A stretch of DNA of 64,000 bases from Aliterella atlantica CENA595 (GTDB lineage: Bacteria > Cyanobacteriota > Cyanobacteriia > Cyanobacteriales > Chroococcidiopsidaceae): the NCBI RefSeq assembly GCF_000952155.1, contig NZ_JYON01000004.1:1-64000 (forward strand). Direction: 5' to 3'. Shown piece after piece: positions 27,229-35,921 of this stretch. The notes under the pieces are model-generated. The model saw only the letters and a program-made list of their open reading frames with translations. It was not told where the DNA came from and did not search any database. The first letter of the stretch is position 1, and the number at the start of each line of letters is the position of its first letter. The position numbers were made by a program, and so were the translations under genes.

Positions 27229-28394
27229 TTATTTCCCCCACAGACAAGAAACTTGTAGGTTGGCAGCAGACAACACAAATTGAGGTAGCAAATCGCCAAA
27301 GATACAGTAAGGATAATTTGCTAGCGAGCATCATCGTCAATAACTACAACTACGGCAGATTTTTGCGTCAAGCAATTGACAGTGCTTTGAATCAAACTTA
27401 TGCCCATATTGAGGTCATTGCTGTAGACGACGGTTCTACCGATAATTCGCGGGAAATTATTGCCAGTTACGGAGACAAAATTATCCCCGTATTCAAAGAA
27501 AATGGCGGACAAGCTTCAGCTTTTAATGCCGGATTTGCAGCCAGCCAGGGAGAAATTGTCAGCTTTTTAGATGCTGATGATTATTTATTTGCTGACACCA
27601 TCGAGCGCATAGTCGCCGTCTGGCAACCAGGCATAGCTAAGGTGCAATATTACCTAGATATAGTTGACATCGGGGGGAAGATACTGGGAACTTATCCACC
27701 ACGAGAAAGACGCTTAGACAATGGCGAAGTATTGCCGATTTTGCTGGAAAAGGGACGTTATGAAACCCCAGTAACTACTGGTAACAGTTTTCATAGAACT
27801 GGGTTAAACAAAATCTTTCCCATTCCAGAAACCAAGTATCGGATTTCCGCTGATAGCTATTTAGTTACCTTAGTTCCCTTTGACGGGCAAGTAGCTGCTA
27901 TAGAGCAAACCCTTGGAGCTTACCGCATTCATGGCGATAATTTGTGGGCTTTGAGTCAAAATGTTGAGACTGAGAAACTTTCCCAGTTCGTGCAGCATGA
28001 CTTATATCGGCACGAACTTCTAGCAGATAAATTCGGCGAGTTGGGCTACAAAATCCCCAAATTCAGCGATCGCGACTATCTGCATTTGAAAACTAGAATT
28101 GCTTCTTTACGCCTCAATCCCGAAAATCATCCAGTGTCTTTTGATTCGCCTTTGGTTTTAGCTTATCGGGGAGTATGGGCAGTTTGGCGATATTCAAAAT
28201 TAACTTGGCGAAAACAGCTTTTATTGATGGCTTGGTTTATTTGGGTAGGACTATTGCCTTTGCAGATGGCAAAGCCAGCTATTGATTGGCTATTTGTGCC
28301 TCAATCGCGCCCTAGAAGTTTAGATTGGCTTGGCAACCAACTCAAAAGAGCTTTTTCTTGGGAAGCAAGCAACACAAGAGTGGAGAAGTGTTAA
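27225..28394 (+). CDS. Glycosyltransferase family 2
   Basis: A GT-A fold is clear: ASIIVNNYNYGRFLRQAIDS, VDDGSTDNSREII, and the DxD-type metal site in SFLDADDYLF. A catalytic region follows (about 170-240), then a hydrophobic C-terminal stretch that may tie it to the membrane. It adds one sugar to the growing lipid-linked repeat; donor and linkage are unknown. It overlaps the flippase start-to-stop by four bases and precedes the polymerase gene. Confidence 0.88.
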   Translation: MIISPTDKKLVGWQQTTQIEVANRQRYSKDNLLASIIVNNYNYGRFLRQAIDSALNQTYAHIEVIAVDDGSTDNSREIIASYGDKIIPVFKENGGQASAFNAGFAASQGEIVSFLDADDYLFADTIERIVAVWQPGIAKVQYYLDIVDIGGKILGTYPPRERRLDNGEVLPILLEKGRYETPVTTGNSFHRTGLNKIFPIPETKYRISADSYLVTLVPFDGQVAAIEQTLGAYRIHGDNLWALSQNVETEKLSQFVQHDLYRHELLADKFGELGYKIPKFSDRDYLHLKTRIASLRLNPENHPVSFDSPLVLAYRGVWAVWRYSKLTWRKQLLLMAWFIWVGLLPLQMAKPAIDWLFVPQSRPRSLDWLGNQLKRAFSWEASNTRVEKC

Positions 28395-28398
28395 AGCT

Positions 28399-29727
28399 GT
28401 GAACCTACTTAAGCTGATTGAAAAAGGATTTGTAGTGTTCTCGCTTTTGTTCTTCACTGGAGCGATAACAGTCTTGCTTAATGGCGGGACAGCGCCTAGC
28501 GGCAGTCAGAACGATCCTATTAGTAAAGTATTGCTGTTAGGAATTCAGGCAGTTACAGTGCTGCTGATTGTGGCTGATTACAAGCGAGTTGGGCGTACTG
28601 TGCTGAGGGAAAAACTCTTATGGGTTTTGGTAGCGATCGCTCTATTTTCAACATTATGGTCTGACGTACCCTCAACTACCCTCGCTACCAGTATCAATTT
28701 CGTGCGAATTACCTTGTTCGGAGTGTATTTTGCCGCACGCTACAGCTTGAAAGAGCAGTTACATCTATTGACTTGGGTATTCGGGATTGGTGCAACGCTC
28801 AGTCTAGTTTTTGCGATCGCTCTACCAAGCTATGGGGTGATGGGAATGGGCAGTATCAGCACAGCGGAAACAGTAGCCCACACAGGCGCATGGCAGGGCA
28901 TATACGGTCACAAAAATATCTTGGCTCGGATTATGGTTCTCAGTGCGATCGCCTTTTTCATCAGTGCTAATAGTAAAGGCAAGTATCGCTGGTTGATGTG
29001 GGGTGGTTTTATCCTTTCCATCATTCTAGTTCTAGGCTCAACTTCAAAATCAGCCTTAATTATCTTGCTGACTATTTTAATTTTGCTGCCTTTTTACAAA
29101 GCTTTGCGCTGGAACTACACCCTAGCTGTCCCCTTTTTCATCGCGGCAATTTTAATAGGTGCAGGTGTTGCGATGTTATTAGTGGATACTGCAGAAAGTA
29201 TTTTGGCAGTTTTTGGACGAGACTTTACCCTCACTGGGCGGACGGATCTTTGGAGCGCTGTACTAGAAAAAATTGGCGAACGTCCTTGGCTGGGCTATGG
29301 ATATGGAGGTTTTTGGCTGGGCTTAAATGGCAACTCTATTGATGTTTGGCATATTGTCAGGTGGGAACCTCCCCATTCTCATAATGGGTTTTTAGACCTG
29401 TGGCTCGATTTAGGTTTATTAGGATTATCTATTTTTGCTTTTAGTTTTATCGCAGTCTATTTACGGTCGATCGCTTGGTTGCGTCAAAATTCTAATTCAG
29501 AAGGACTTTTGCCGCTAGCATATTTGACGTTTTTATTGCTAGCAAACCTGACAGAAAGTTCGCTGTTACGACACAACTTTCTCTGGATACTTTACGTATC
29601 AATATCCCTTTCTACATACAAAAGTCACGACTACGTTGTTGCAGATGTAAAGAAGTTTTTGCAGCAGAAAGTCAAGAAGAAATCAATTAAAAAAATCACA
29701 CCGCGTACGCAAAGAAGGACAGTGTAA
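28399..29727 (+). CDS. O-antigen ligase/polymerase family protein (Wzy-like)
   Basis: A polytopic protein with about ten membrane segments. It has the Wzy_C/O-antigen-ligase signature: the conserved loop FGRDFTLTGRTDLWSAVLEK and the GYGYGGFW and PPHSHNGFLDLWLDLGLLG motifs. It probably polymerises repeat units in the periplasm. I start at GTG 28399 (NLLKLIEKGF), four bases after the glycosyltransferase stop with GGAG upstream. A longer frame from 28330 would lie inside the preceding gene. The C-terminus is basic and cytoplasmic. Confidence 0.85.
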   Translation: MNLLKLIEKGFVVFSLLFFTGAITVLLNGGTAPSGSQNDPISKVLLLGIQAVTVLLIVADYKRVGRTVLREKLLWVLVAIALFSTLWSDVPSTTLATSINFVRITLFGVYFAARYSLKEQLHLLTWVFGIGATLSLVFAIALPSYGVMGMGSISTAETVAHTGAWQGIYGHKNILARIMVLSAIAFFISANSKGKYRWLMWGGFILSIILVLGSTSKSALIILLTILILLPFYKALRWNYTLAVPFFIAAILIGAGVAMLLVDTAESILAVFGRDFTLTGRTDLWSAVLEKIGERPWLGYGYGGFWLGLNGNSIDVWHIVRWEPPHSHNGFLDLWLDLGLLGLSIFAFSFIAVYLRSIAWLRQNSNSEGLLPLAYLTFLLLANLTESSLLRHNFLWILYVSISLSTYKSHDYVVADVKKFLQQKVKKKSIKKITPRTQRRTV

Positions 29728-30770
29728 TGCAAGTTTTAGCTCGCCCTGCTTTTAGCAGCCGTAAGGAAAATCCCTATAACTGGTTGCTGTATTCATACAT
29801 GAAAGACTTAGGAGTTGGTGTAGATGAGTTTTCCTTGAAACAAGCGATCGCCAACAACTACAAAATCTGTCATCTACATTGGCCCGAATTGCCTTTAAAC
29901 AATCGCAACTTACTCAAGGCATTAATCAAAATTCAAGCTTTACTCCTGCAACTAGATTGGGCGCGATCGCGGGGTGCGAAAACTGTCTGGACTGTCCACA
30001 ATCTGGCGGCTCACGAACAGTTTTATCCTCAATTAGAAGCTTGGTTTTGGCGAGCTTTTATCTGGCGATTAGATGGCTATATTACTCTTAGCCAAGCTGG
30101 GATGGAAGCAGCCCAAAAACGTTTTCCCCAACTCAAAAATTTGCCCGGTTTTGTTATTCCTCACGGTCATTATCGCGGTGAGTATGAAGATGGCATCAGC
30201 CGTGAAGCCGCTCGTGTAGAGCTACAAATTCCTAAGTCAGCAAAGGTAGTGCTGTTCTTTGGCAGAATTAGAGCTTACAAAAACGTACCCCAGCTAATTA
30301 AAGCTTTTAAGCAGGTTGCAGATCCAGAGGCAATGCTCTGTATTGCTGGATTACCCGAATTTCCGGCTCAAGCAGATGCGATCGCATCTGAAGTTGGCAC
30401 AGATAATCGAGTCCGAACCTACTTAAATTTTATCCCTCAAAGCAAAGCACAACTCTACTTTCGCGCTGCTGACTTGGTAGTTTTGCCGTACCGCGAAATT
30501 TTAAATTCTGGTAGCGCCTTGTTAGCCCTTTCTTTCGATCGCCCGATTTTAGTGCCTCTGCGCGGTACTTTGAGCGAACTTCAAGCCCAAGTAGGTGCAG
30601 ATTGGGTACGCGCTTACACGGGAGAACTGACGACAGCACATATTGAAGATGCGATGCAGTGGGCATTGCACACGCCACGTTCAGAGCAAGCTCCCCTCGA
30701 AGCTCTCGATTGGCAGGAACTAGCAAAGCAGACTATTTGTGCCTACAAATTTATTGCAGACATAAAATAA
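29727..30770 (+). CDS. Glycosyltransferase, GT-B fold (GT4-like)
   Basis: The 347-residue soluble protein has a two-domain GT-B layout. The N-terminal part includes HLHWPELPLNNRNL and KTVWTVHNLAAHEQFYP. The C-terminal nucleotide-sugar domain starts at VVLFFGRIRAYKNVPQLIKA and has the acidic site LVVLPYREILNSGSALLALS, close to the EX7E motif of GT4 enzymes. The donor sugar is unknown. Its ATG overlaps the polymerase stop by one base, in line with a single operon. Confidence 0.85.
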   Translation: MQVLARPAFSSRKENPYNWLLYSYMKDLGVGVDEFSLKQAIANNYKICHLHWPELPLNNRNLLKALIKIQALLLQLDWARSRGAKTVWTVHNLAAHEQFYPQLEAWFWRAFIWRLDGYITLSQAGMEAAQKRFPQLKNLPGFVIPHGHYRGEYEDGISREAARVELQIPKSAKVVLFFGRIRAYKNVPQLIKAFKQVADPEAMLCIAGLPEFPAQADAIASEVGTDNRVRTYLNFIPQSKAQLYFRAADLVVLPYREILNSGSALLALSFDRPILVPLRGTLSELQAQVGADWVRAYTGELTTAHIEDAMQWALHTPRSEQAPLEALDWQELAKQTICAYKFIADIK

Positions 30771-30783
30771 ATAGGAGGTAATT

Positions 30784-31725
30784 TTGCAGCCAATTATTAG
30801 TACCGTTATCCCTACGCGCAATCGACCGCTAATAGTGGAACGAGCCGTTAAAAGTGCGCTGGCACAAACTTTTACAGAAATAGAAGTCATAGTTGTCATT
30901 GATGGTTCAGATGCTTGCACTCGTGAAGTCCTAGAAGAAATAGACGATTCGCGATTGAAAGTCATCGAACTACCAGTTAGAGGCGGTGCAGCGGCGGCTC
31001 GAAATGCTGGCGTGTCTGCAGCGGTAGGAGAATGGATTGCTTTTTTAGATGACGATGATGAATGGTTTCCCCAAAAGCTAGAGCGACAGATTGAAGTTGC
31101 CAAAGGTTCTCAGTACGAGTTGCCTATTGTTGCTAGTCGTTTGACGGCTCGTTCGCCCAAAGGTGACTATATTCGCCCAAGGAGATTTTTATCGTTGTCA
31201 GAGCCAATTAGCGAATACTTGTTGGCGCGTAATTCTCTGTTTCAAGGAGAAGGATTAATTCAAACTTCTGTACTGCTAACAAAAAAGCAACTACTTCAAC
31301 AAGTTCCGTTTAGAACCGATTTGCTCAGACATCAAGATTGGGACTGGTTGTTGCGTGCGAGCAATTTAGCAGGTATAGGAATTGAGTTTGTGTCTGAACC
31401 TTTGGCTATTTGGTATGTAGATGAAAAACGTAACACTGTCAGCACTACGAGCAACTGGCGTAATTCACTGGCATGGATTCAAGAGAACAAAAATCTAGTT
31501 ACGCCTCGCGCTTATTCGGCTTTCATCATGGTAGAAGTGGGCGCACAAGCAGCGCAGGAACGGGCATGGCAAGAATTTTTACCGTTGTTATCAGAGGCGA
31601 TACTTGGTAAACCGCAACTTATTGATTTTCTTCTTTATTTTGGTTTGTGGCTAATTCCCCAAGAAACTCGCCGCTCTATTCGCGCTTTGCTAACTAAGCA
31701 ATCTTCAAGCATAAAAAGTGCATAG
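30784..31725 (+). CDS. Glycosyltransferase family 2, TTG start
   Basis: A GT-A domain is shown by QPIISTVIPTRNRPLIVERA, VIDGSDACTREVL and the metal site AFLDDDDEWFPQKLERQ. A C-terminal helical region of about 100 residues follows. No ATG lies near the conserved start; the TTG at 30784 is placed five bases after a perfect GGAGG (30774-30778), which decides the start. The acceptor is unknown. It is the third glycosyltransferase of the run. Confidence 0.87.
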   Translation: MQPIISTVIPTRNRPLIVERAVKSALAQTFTEIEVIVVIDGSDACTREVLEEIDDSRLKVIELPVRGGAAAARNAGVSAAVGEWIAFLDDDDEWFPQKLERQIEVAKGSQYELPIVASRLTARSPKGDYIRPRRFLSLSEPISEYLLARNSLFQGEGLIQTSVLLTKKQLLQQVPFRTDLLRHQDWDWLLRASNLAGIGIEFVSEPLAIWYVDEKRNTVSTTSNWRNSLAWIQENKNLVTPRAYSAFIMVEVGAQAAQERAWQEFLPLLSEAILGKPQLIDFLLYFGLWLIPQETRRSIRALLTKQSSSIKSA

Positions 31726-31774
31726 ATTGAGCAGCAAAATAATAAATTTTACATTTTGGTAAGAGGGAAAAATA

Positions 31775-32779
31775 GTGTCATTAGTAACGATTGGATTACC
31801 TGTTTATAATGCAATGCCATTTTTGCCAGAAACTATTGATAGTCTTCTGCGCCAAACTTACTCAGATTTTCAAGTATTAGCAATTGATGATGGTTCTACC
31901 GATGATAGTTTGGATTATTTAAAATCTATTCAAGATTCTAGATTTAAAATAATTACTCAATCAAATAGGGGATTAACTGCAACCTTAAATAGAATGCTTG
32001 CTGAGGTAGAAACTCCTTGGCTAGTACGCCAAGATGCAGATGATATTGCTTACCCTAACAGAATTGAACTAATTGCAGAGTCTATAAACAAATATCCAGA
32101 TGCAGGAATGTTTTATTCCTATGCTAAGTATTATCAAAATGCCGAAAGTTTTGGCACTTTTAGAACTACGAAAGCATCGCCTGATGTTCTTACTAGCTTG
32201 ACAAAAGCAGGATACTTATTAGCAATTTGTCACCCCACCGCAGCCTTGAATGTTGCAAAAGCAAAAGATGTGGGTGGATATCGCTTTGATTTGCATATTG
32301 AAGATATTGACTTGTGGTGGCGCATGGCTTTGTTGCATGAAATTAGACTAATTCCTGAAGAAACAGTAGGATTTCGCTTGAATACAAACAGTGTAAGTAG
32401 TAGCAATCTCCGCGAACAATCTACTAACACATTGTACGTACAATACTTGCTGATTTCGCACTTGTGGGATCTCCAACCATTACCTTATGAATTGGTAAAA
32501 GAGCAACTAATTATGCTGCTTGATAACAAAAAACTAAATTTTAGAACAAATATGCGAATGACAAATATCCATTTGGGTAAAAAGGCTTATGCAGGGGCAA
32601 TTAAGTATGGGATTGGTGCTTTACTATCTTCTCCCCAAGACTTTTTGGAACGTTTGACTTATGAATTAGGAAATAAAGATATTGCTGTAAATGGAGAAGA
32701 CCCCAAATTGTTTGCTGCTAATTGCAGCAGTTTATGGCAAGAAAAAGTCAAAAATCTTTGTTTCGCTTTAGCTAATTGA
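31775..32779 (+). CDS. Glycosyltransferase family 2, GTG start
   Basis: The sequence starts with LVTIGLPVYNAMPFLPETI, then AIDDGSTDDSLDYL, and has RQDADDIAYPNRIEL as the metal site of a GT-A fold. The GTG at 31775 has an AGAGGGAA ribosome site just upstream. This gene looks more AT-rich than its neighbours and contains no HIP1 octamer, which may mean separate acquisition within the cluster. The product adds one sugar of unknown type to the repeat unit. Confidence 0.87.
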   Translation: MSLVTIGLPVYNAMPFLPETIDSLLRQTYSDFQVLAIDDGSTDDSLDYLKSIQDSRFKIITQSNRGLTATLNRMLAEVETPWLVRQDADDIAYPNRIELIAESINKYPDAGMFYSYAKYYQNAESFGTFRTTKASPDVLTSLTKAGYLLAICHPTAALNVAKAKDVGGYRFDLHIEDIDLWWRMALLHEIRLIPEETVGFRLNTNSVSSSNLREQSTNTLYVQYLLISHLWDLQPLPYELVKEQLIMLLDNKKLNFRTNMRMTNIHLGKKAYAGAIKYGIGALLSSPQDFLERLTYELGNKDIAVNGEDPKLFAANCSSLWQEKVKNLCFALAN

Positions 32780-32789
32780 GGTAATAGAA

Positions 32790-33560
32790 ATGCAAAAGTT
32801 TGAAGAAGTAGTTTTGCTAAAAACTAGATTTCATAAAGTAAATGTGCGGCAATTAATAGAATACACAGTAGCAGCAGCAAAAAGTCAGGCAAAGATAATT
32901 GCTAGCAACGTAAATATCAAGGCGATGAATCTAGCTTGGGAACAACCTTGGTATCGAGATTTTTTAAATAAATCCGAGCTAGTTTTTTGCGATGGCTTTG
33001 GTGTTTTATTAGGAGCTAATTTATTTGGTCACGGGCTTAAATCCGAGCATCGCATGACATTTGCAGACTTTATTGAAGATTGGATTTTAGCTTGCGAGCG
33101 GCAAAATATATCTGTATTTCTGCTAGCAGGTAAACCGGGTATAACAGACAAAGCGATCGCCAAATTTAAAGCGATCGCCCCTAATCTGCAAATTCAAGGG
33201 CATCACGGCTATTTTGACAAGTCTGGAGCCGAAAACGATGCGGTAATTGCAAAAATCAATAACTTTAAGCCAGGAATCCTATTTGTCGGTTTTGGGATGC
33301 CCATCCAAGAACGGTGGATTTTAGACAACTTAGAGCAAGTAGAAACAGGCGTATTTGTGCCAATGGGAGCGTGTCTAGATTTCTATACAGATACGGTAGC
33401 GCGAGGACCTCGCTGGATGACAGATCGCGGACTAGAATGGTTGGCGCGGTTGTATTTTGAGCCGCGCCGCTTGTGGCAACGCTATATCCTGGGCAACCCC
33501 TTATTTTTGTATCGCGTCCTCAAACAAGGGATTTTCAACAGGCAGCCAAGTTATGACTAA
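32790..33560 (+). CDS. WecG/TagA/CpsF family glycosyltransferase (GT26)
   Basis: The GT26 pattern is complete: ASNVNIKAMNLAWEQPWY, LVFCDGFGVLLGANLFG, MTFADFIEDWI, FLLAGKPGITDKA, ILFVGFGMPIQERWI and VPMGACLDFYTD. The conserved Asp in the CDG segment is the proposed catalytic base. Members transfer N-acetylmannosaminuronate, N-acetylmannosamine or glucose to lipid carriers. The C-terminal basic, aromatic part (YFEPRRLWQRYI) probably binds the membrane. Its end overlaps the xylanase start by eight bases. Confidence 0.9.
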   Translation: MQKFEEVVLLKTRFHKVNVRQLIEYTVAAAKSQAKIIASNVNIKAMNLAWEQPWYRDFLNKSELVFCDGFGVLLGANLFGHGLKSEHRMTFADFIEDWILACERQNISVFLLAGKPGITDKAIAKFKAIAPNLQIQGHHGYFDKSGAENDAVIAKINNFKPGILFVGFGMPIQERWILDNLEQVETGVFVPMGACLDFYTDTVARGPRWMTDRGLEWLARLYFEPRRLWQRYILGNPLFLYRVLKQGIFNRQPSYD

Positions 33561-34698
33561 ACGCAAAATTAAACGGCGCACCTTTATTTTAGGTCTAGGT
33601 GGTTTCATCCTGGCAAGCAAAATCAAAAACTTGTACAAACCAAGTCAAGCAGCTAATTATGCTAATAGAGATTTTGCCGTAGTTGGTAATAGTCCCCTGC
33701 GCGATCGCTTTGCAACCAAAGGATTGCTCTACGGAGCGGCAGTTTCTCACCGTTCCCTTTCCTCAGACCTACCTTTTGCCAACCGTGTCGCTGCTGAGTG
33801 CGCCATCCTCGTTCCAGAAAGCGAATTGAAGTGGAAAGCTTTGCGTCCTACTCCCGATCGCTTTAGCTTTGCTGCTAGCGATTGGCTAGTTAACTTTGCT
33901 CGCTCTCAAGGTCTGCTGATGCGCGGACACACTCTAGTGTGGCACGAAGCTTTACCGAAATGGTTTGCAACTAAAGTTGACAGCCGAAATGCCGAACAAC
34001 TGCTGCAACAACATATTGCCACAGTCGTCGGACGCTATGCTGGAAAGATTCATTCTTGGGATGTAGTCAACGAAGCAGTTCATCCTGATGATGGACGCAC
34101 TGACGGTTTGCGTCAATGGCCCTGGTTGCAGTTTTTGGGACCAGACTACATTGAAACTGCCTTTCGCGCCGCCCACGAGGCAGATCCGCAAGCAATGTTA
34201 GCCTACAACGACCATCACTTAGAGTACGACACCAAGGATCAAGAAGCCAGAAGAACTGCTGTACTCAAGCTTCTAGAACGTCTCAAGTCTCGCGGCACTC
34301 CAATTCACGCTTTGGGAATCCAGGCTCATTTACGGGGGGATGCTGACCGCTTCAATGCCAAAAAGCTAAAAACTTTTATGCGTGATGTTGCTAGTCTCGG
34401 TCTGAAGATAATGATTACCGAAATGGACGTTACAGACCAAAAACTGCCTAAAAATATTGACACGCGCGATCGCATCGTTGCTGGTTCTTACGAAGATTAC
34501 TTGAATGTAGCCCTAGAAGAACCAGCAGTAATCGCAGTGTTGACATGGGGTTTGAGCGATCGCTATACATGGCTAGAAAGTCAAAAACCCCGCAAAGACC
34601 GCGCTCCTGTGCGTCCATTGCCCCTTGATGCCAAACTGAAGCGGAAATTGGCGTGGAATGCGATCGCTCGCGCAGCAGACAGCGCTTTAAAGCAGTGA
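33553..34698 (+). CDS. GH10 endo-beta-1,4-xylanase, exported
   Basis: Counted from the ATG at 33553, an N-terminal KRRTFILGLGGFILA looks like a signal peptide with a Tat-like twin arginine. The GH10 barrel follows: GHTLVWHEALPKW, WDVVNEAVH with acid/base Glu174, LAYNDHH, and MITEMDVTD with nucleophile Glu290, ending with TWGLSDRYTWL. GH10 enzymes cut beta-1,4-xylan. Its place inside the exopolysaccharide operon, just before the UDP-xylose-forming gene, suggests trimming or release of the cell's own polymer. The start overlaps the GT26 gene by eight bases; two AGTGACC heptamers lie over its stop. Confidence 0.9.
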   Translation: MTKRKIKRRTFILGLGGFILASKIKNLYKPSQAANYANRDFAVVGNSPLRDRFATKGLLYGAAVSHRSLSSDLPFANRVAAECAILVPESELKWKALRPTPDRFSFAASDWLVNFARSQGLLMRGHTLVWHEALPKWFATKVDSRNAEQLLQQHIATVVGRYAGKIHSWDVVNEAVHPDDGRTDGLRQWPWLQFLGPDYIETAFRAAHEADPQAMLAYNDHHLEYDTKDQEARRTAVLKLLERLKSRGTPIHALGIQAHLRGDADRFNAKKLKTFMRDVASLGLKIMITEMDVTDQKLPKNIDTRDRIVAGSYEDYLNVALEEPAVIAVLTWGLSDRYTWLESQKPRKDRAPVRPLPLDAKLKRKLAWNAIARAADSALKQ

Positions 34699-34710
34699 CC
34701 AGTGACCAGT
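34694..34710. repeat. AGTGACC heptamer, two copies plus AGT
   Basis: Two tandem AGTGACC units and a partial third occur across the stop codon of the GH10 gene. They are the same heptamer as at 13257-13289. Confidence 0.8.
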
Positions 34711-34794
34711 TCTTAGTTCTGGGACTGGGCGTGAAGACTTAAACCTGCGATTTTGACTTGTCACTCTTAAACACATTAACTACTTATCAAACAA

Positions 34795-35742
34795 ATGAGA
34801 ATACTGGTTACAGGCGGTGCGGGCTTTATTGGCTCCCACCTAATAGATCGCTTAATGACAGATGGACATGAAGTTATTTGTTTAGATAACTTCTATACAG
34901 GACATAAGCGCAACATCCTCAAATGGATGAATCATCCTTATTTTGAACTGATCCGTCATGATATTACCGAACCAATCCGATTAGAATGCGATCGCATCTA
35001 TCACTTGGCTTGTCCTGCTTCACCCATTCATTACCAGTTCAACCCAGTTAAGACAGTAAAAACAAATGTTGTCGGTACGCTGAATATGCTAGGTTTGGCT
35101 AAAAGAGTCAAAGCCCGATTTCTCCTCGCTTCCACATCTGAAGTGTACGGCGATCCAGAAGTACATCCTCAAGTAGAAGAATATCGCGGCAACGTCAACA
35201 CCATCGGTATTCGTAGCTGTTATGACGAAGGCAAGCGAATTGCCGAAACTATAGCTTTTGACTATCACCGTCAAAATGATGTAGATATTCGCGTCGCCCG
35301 TATCTTTAATACTTACGGACCGAGGATGTTAGAAAACGACGGGCGAGTAGTCAGTAATTTAGTTGTGCAAGCTTTAAAGGGCATTCCATTAACTGTATAT
35401 GGCGACGGTTCGCAAACGCGGAGTTTTTGCTATGTCTCTGACTTAGTAGAAGGACTGATGCGCCTGATGGATGGCGATTATATTGGTCCAGTTAACTTGG
35501 GCAATCAAGACGAGTACACAATTTTAGAATTGGCTAGCGCCGTCCAAAATTTAATCGACCCCCAAGCCAAGCTTAAATTTGAGCCATTACCGCAAGACGA
35601 TCCCCGCCGCCGTCGCCCTGACATTACGCGGGCAAAAACTTTCCTCAACTGGGAGCCAAAAGTCCCCTTATCAGAAGGCTTAAAACTAACTGTAAATGAT
35701 TTTCGCGCTCGCATCCCTAGCCCACTAAAGGCTGAAGTATAG
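34795..35742 (+). CDS. UDP-glucuronate decarboxylase (UDP-xylose synthase)
   Basis: An extended SDR enzyme with the NAD site [15 protein letters not shown], the [11 protein letters not shown] loop, [15 protein letters not shown], and catalytic Tyr143/Lys147 in [18 protein letters not shown] and [18 protein letters not shown] are typical of UXS rather than of epimerases. It converts UDP-glucuronate to UDP-xylose. The UDP-glucose dehydrogenase gene 180 bp downstream supplies its substrate. Together with the xylanase this points to xylose in the polymer. The cluster's spacing widens here (96 bp upstream), so a separate promoter is possible. Confidence 0.92.
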   Translation: MRILVTGGAGFIGSHLIDRLMTDGHEVICLDNFYTGHKRNILKWMNHPYFELIRHDITEPIRLECDRIYHLACPASPIHYQFNPVKTVKTNVVGTLNMLGLAKRVKARFLLASTSEVYGDPEVHPQVEEYRGNVNTIGIRSCYDEGKRIAETIAFDYHRQNDVDIRVARIFNTYGPRMLENDGRVVSNLVVQALKGIPLTVYGDGSQTRSFCYVSDLVEGLMRLMDGDYIGPVNLGNQDEYTILELASAVQNLIDPQAKLKFEPLPQDDPRRRRPDITRAKTFLNWEPKVPLSEGLKLTVNDFRARIPSPLKAEV

Positions 35743-35840
35743 AAAGGAAAAAGGAAAAAGTCAAAAGTCAAAAGTAGGGAAGCAGTAAAGAAAAGAAAAA
35801 GGAAAAAGTCAAAAGTAGGGAAGCAGTAAAGAAAGGAAAA
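35742..35840. repeat. Purine-rich tandem direct repeat, about 41-48 bp unit
   Basis: Copy one (35742-35789, 48 bp) and copy two (35790-35830, 41 bp) are nearly identical; copy one carries an extra GTCAAAA heptamer. A partial third copy runs to about 35840. The array lies between the UXS and UDP-glucose dehydrogenase genes and consists almost wholly of A and G on the plus strand. Confidence 0.85.
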
Positions 35841-35921
35841 ATTAAACTAAATTCTCCCTTGTCCCCCTTGCCCCCCTTGTCCCCTTATCCCTATCTCTCA
35901 TCTACTTAAGGAGTATTAACT

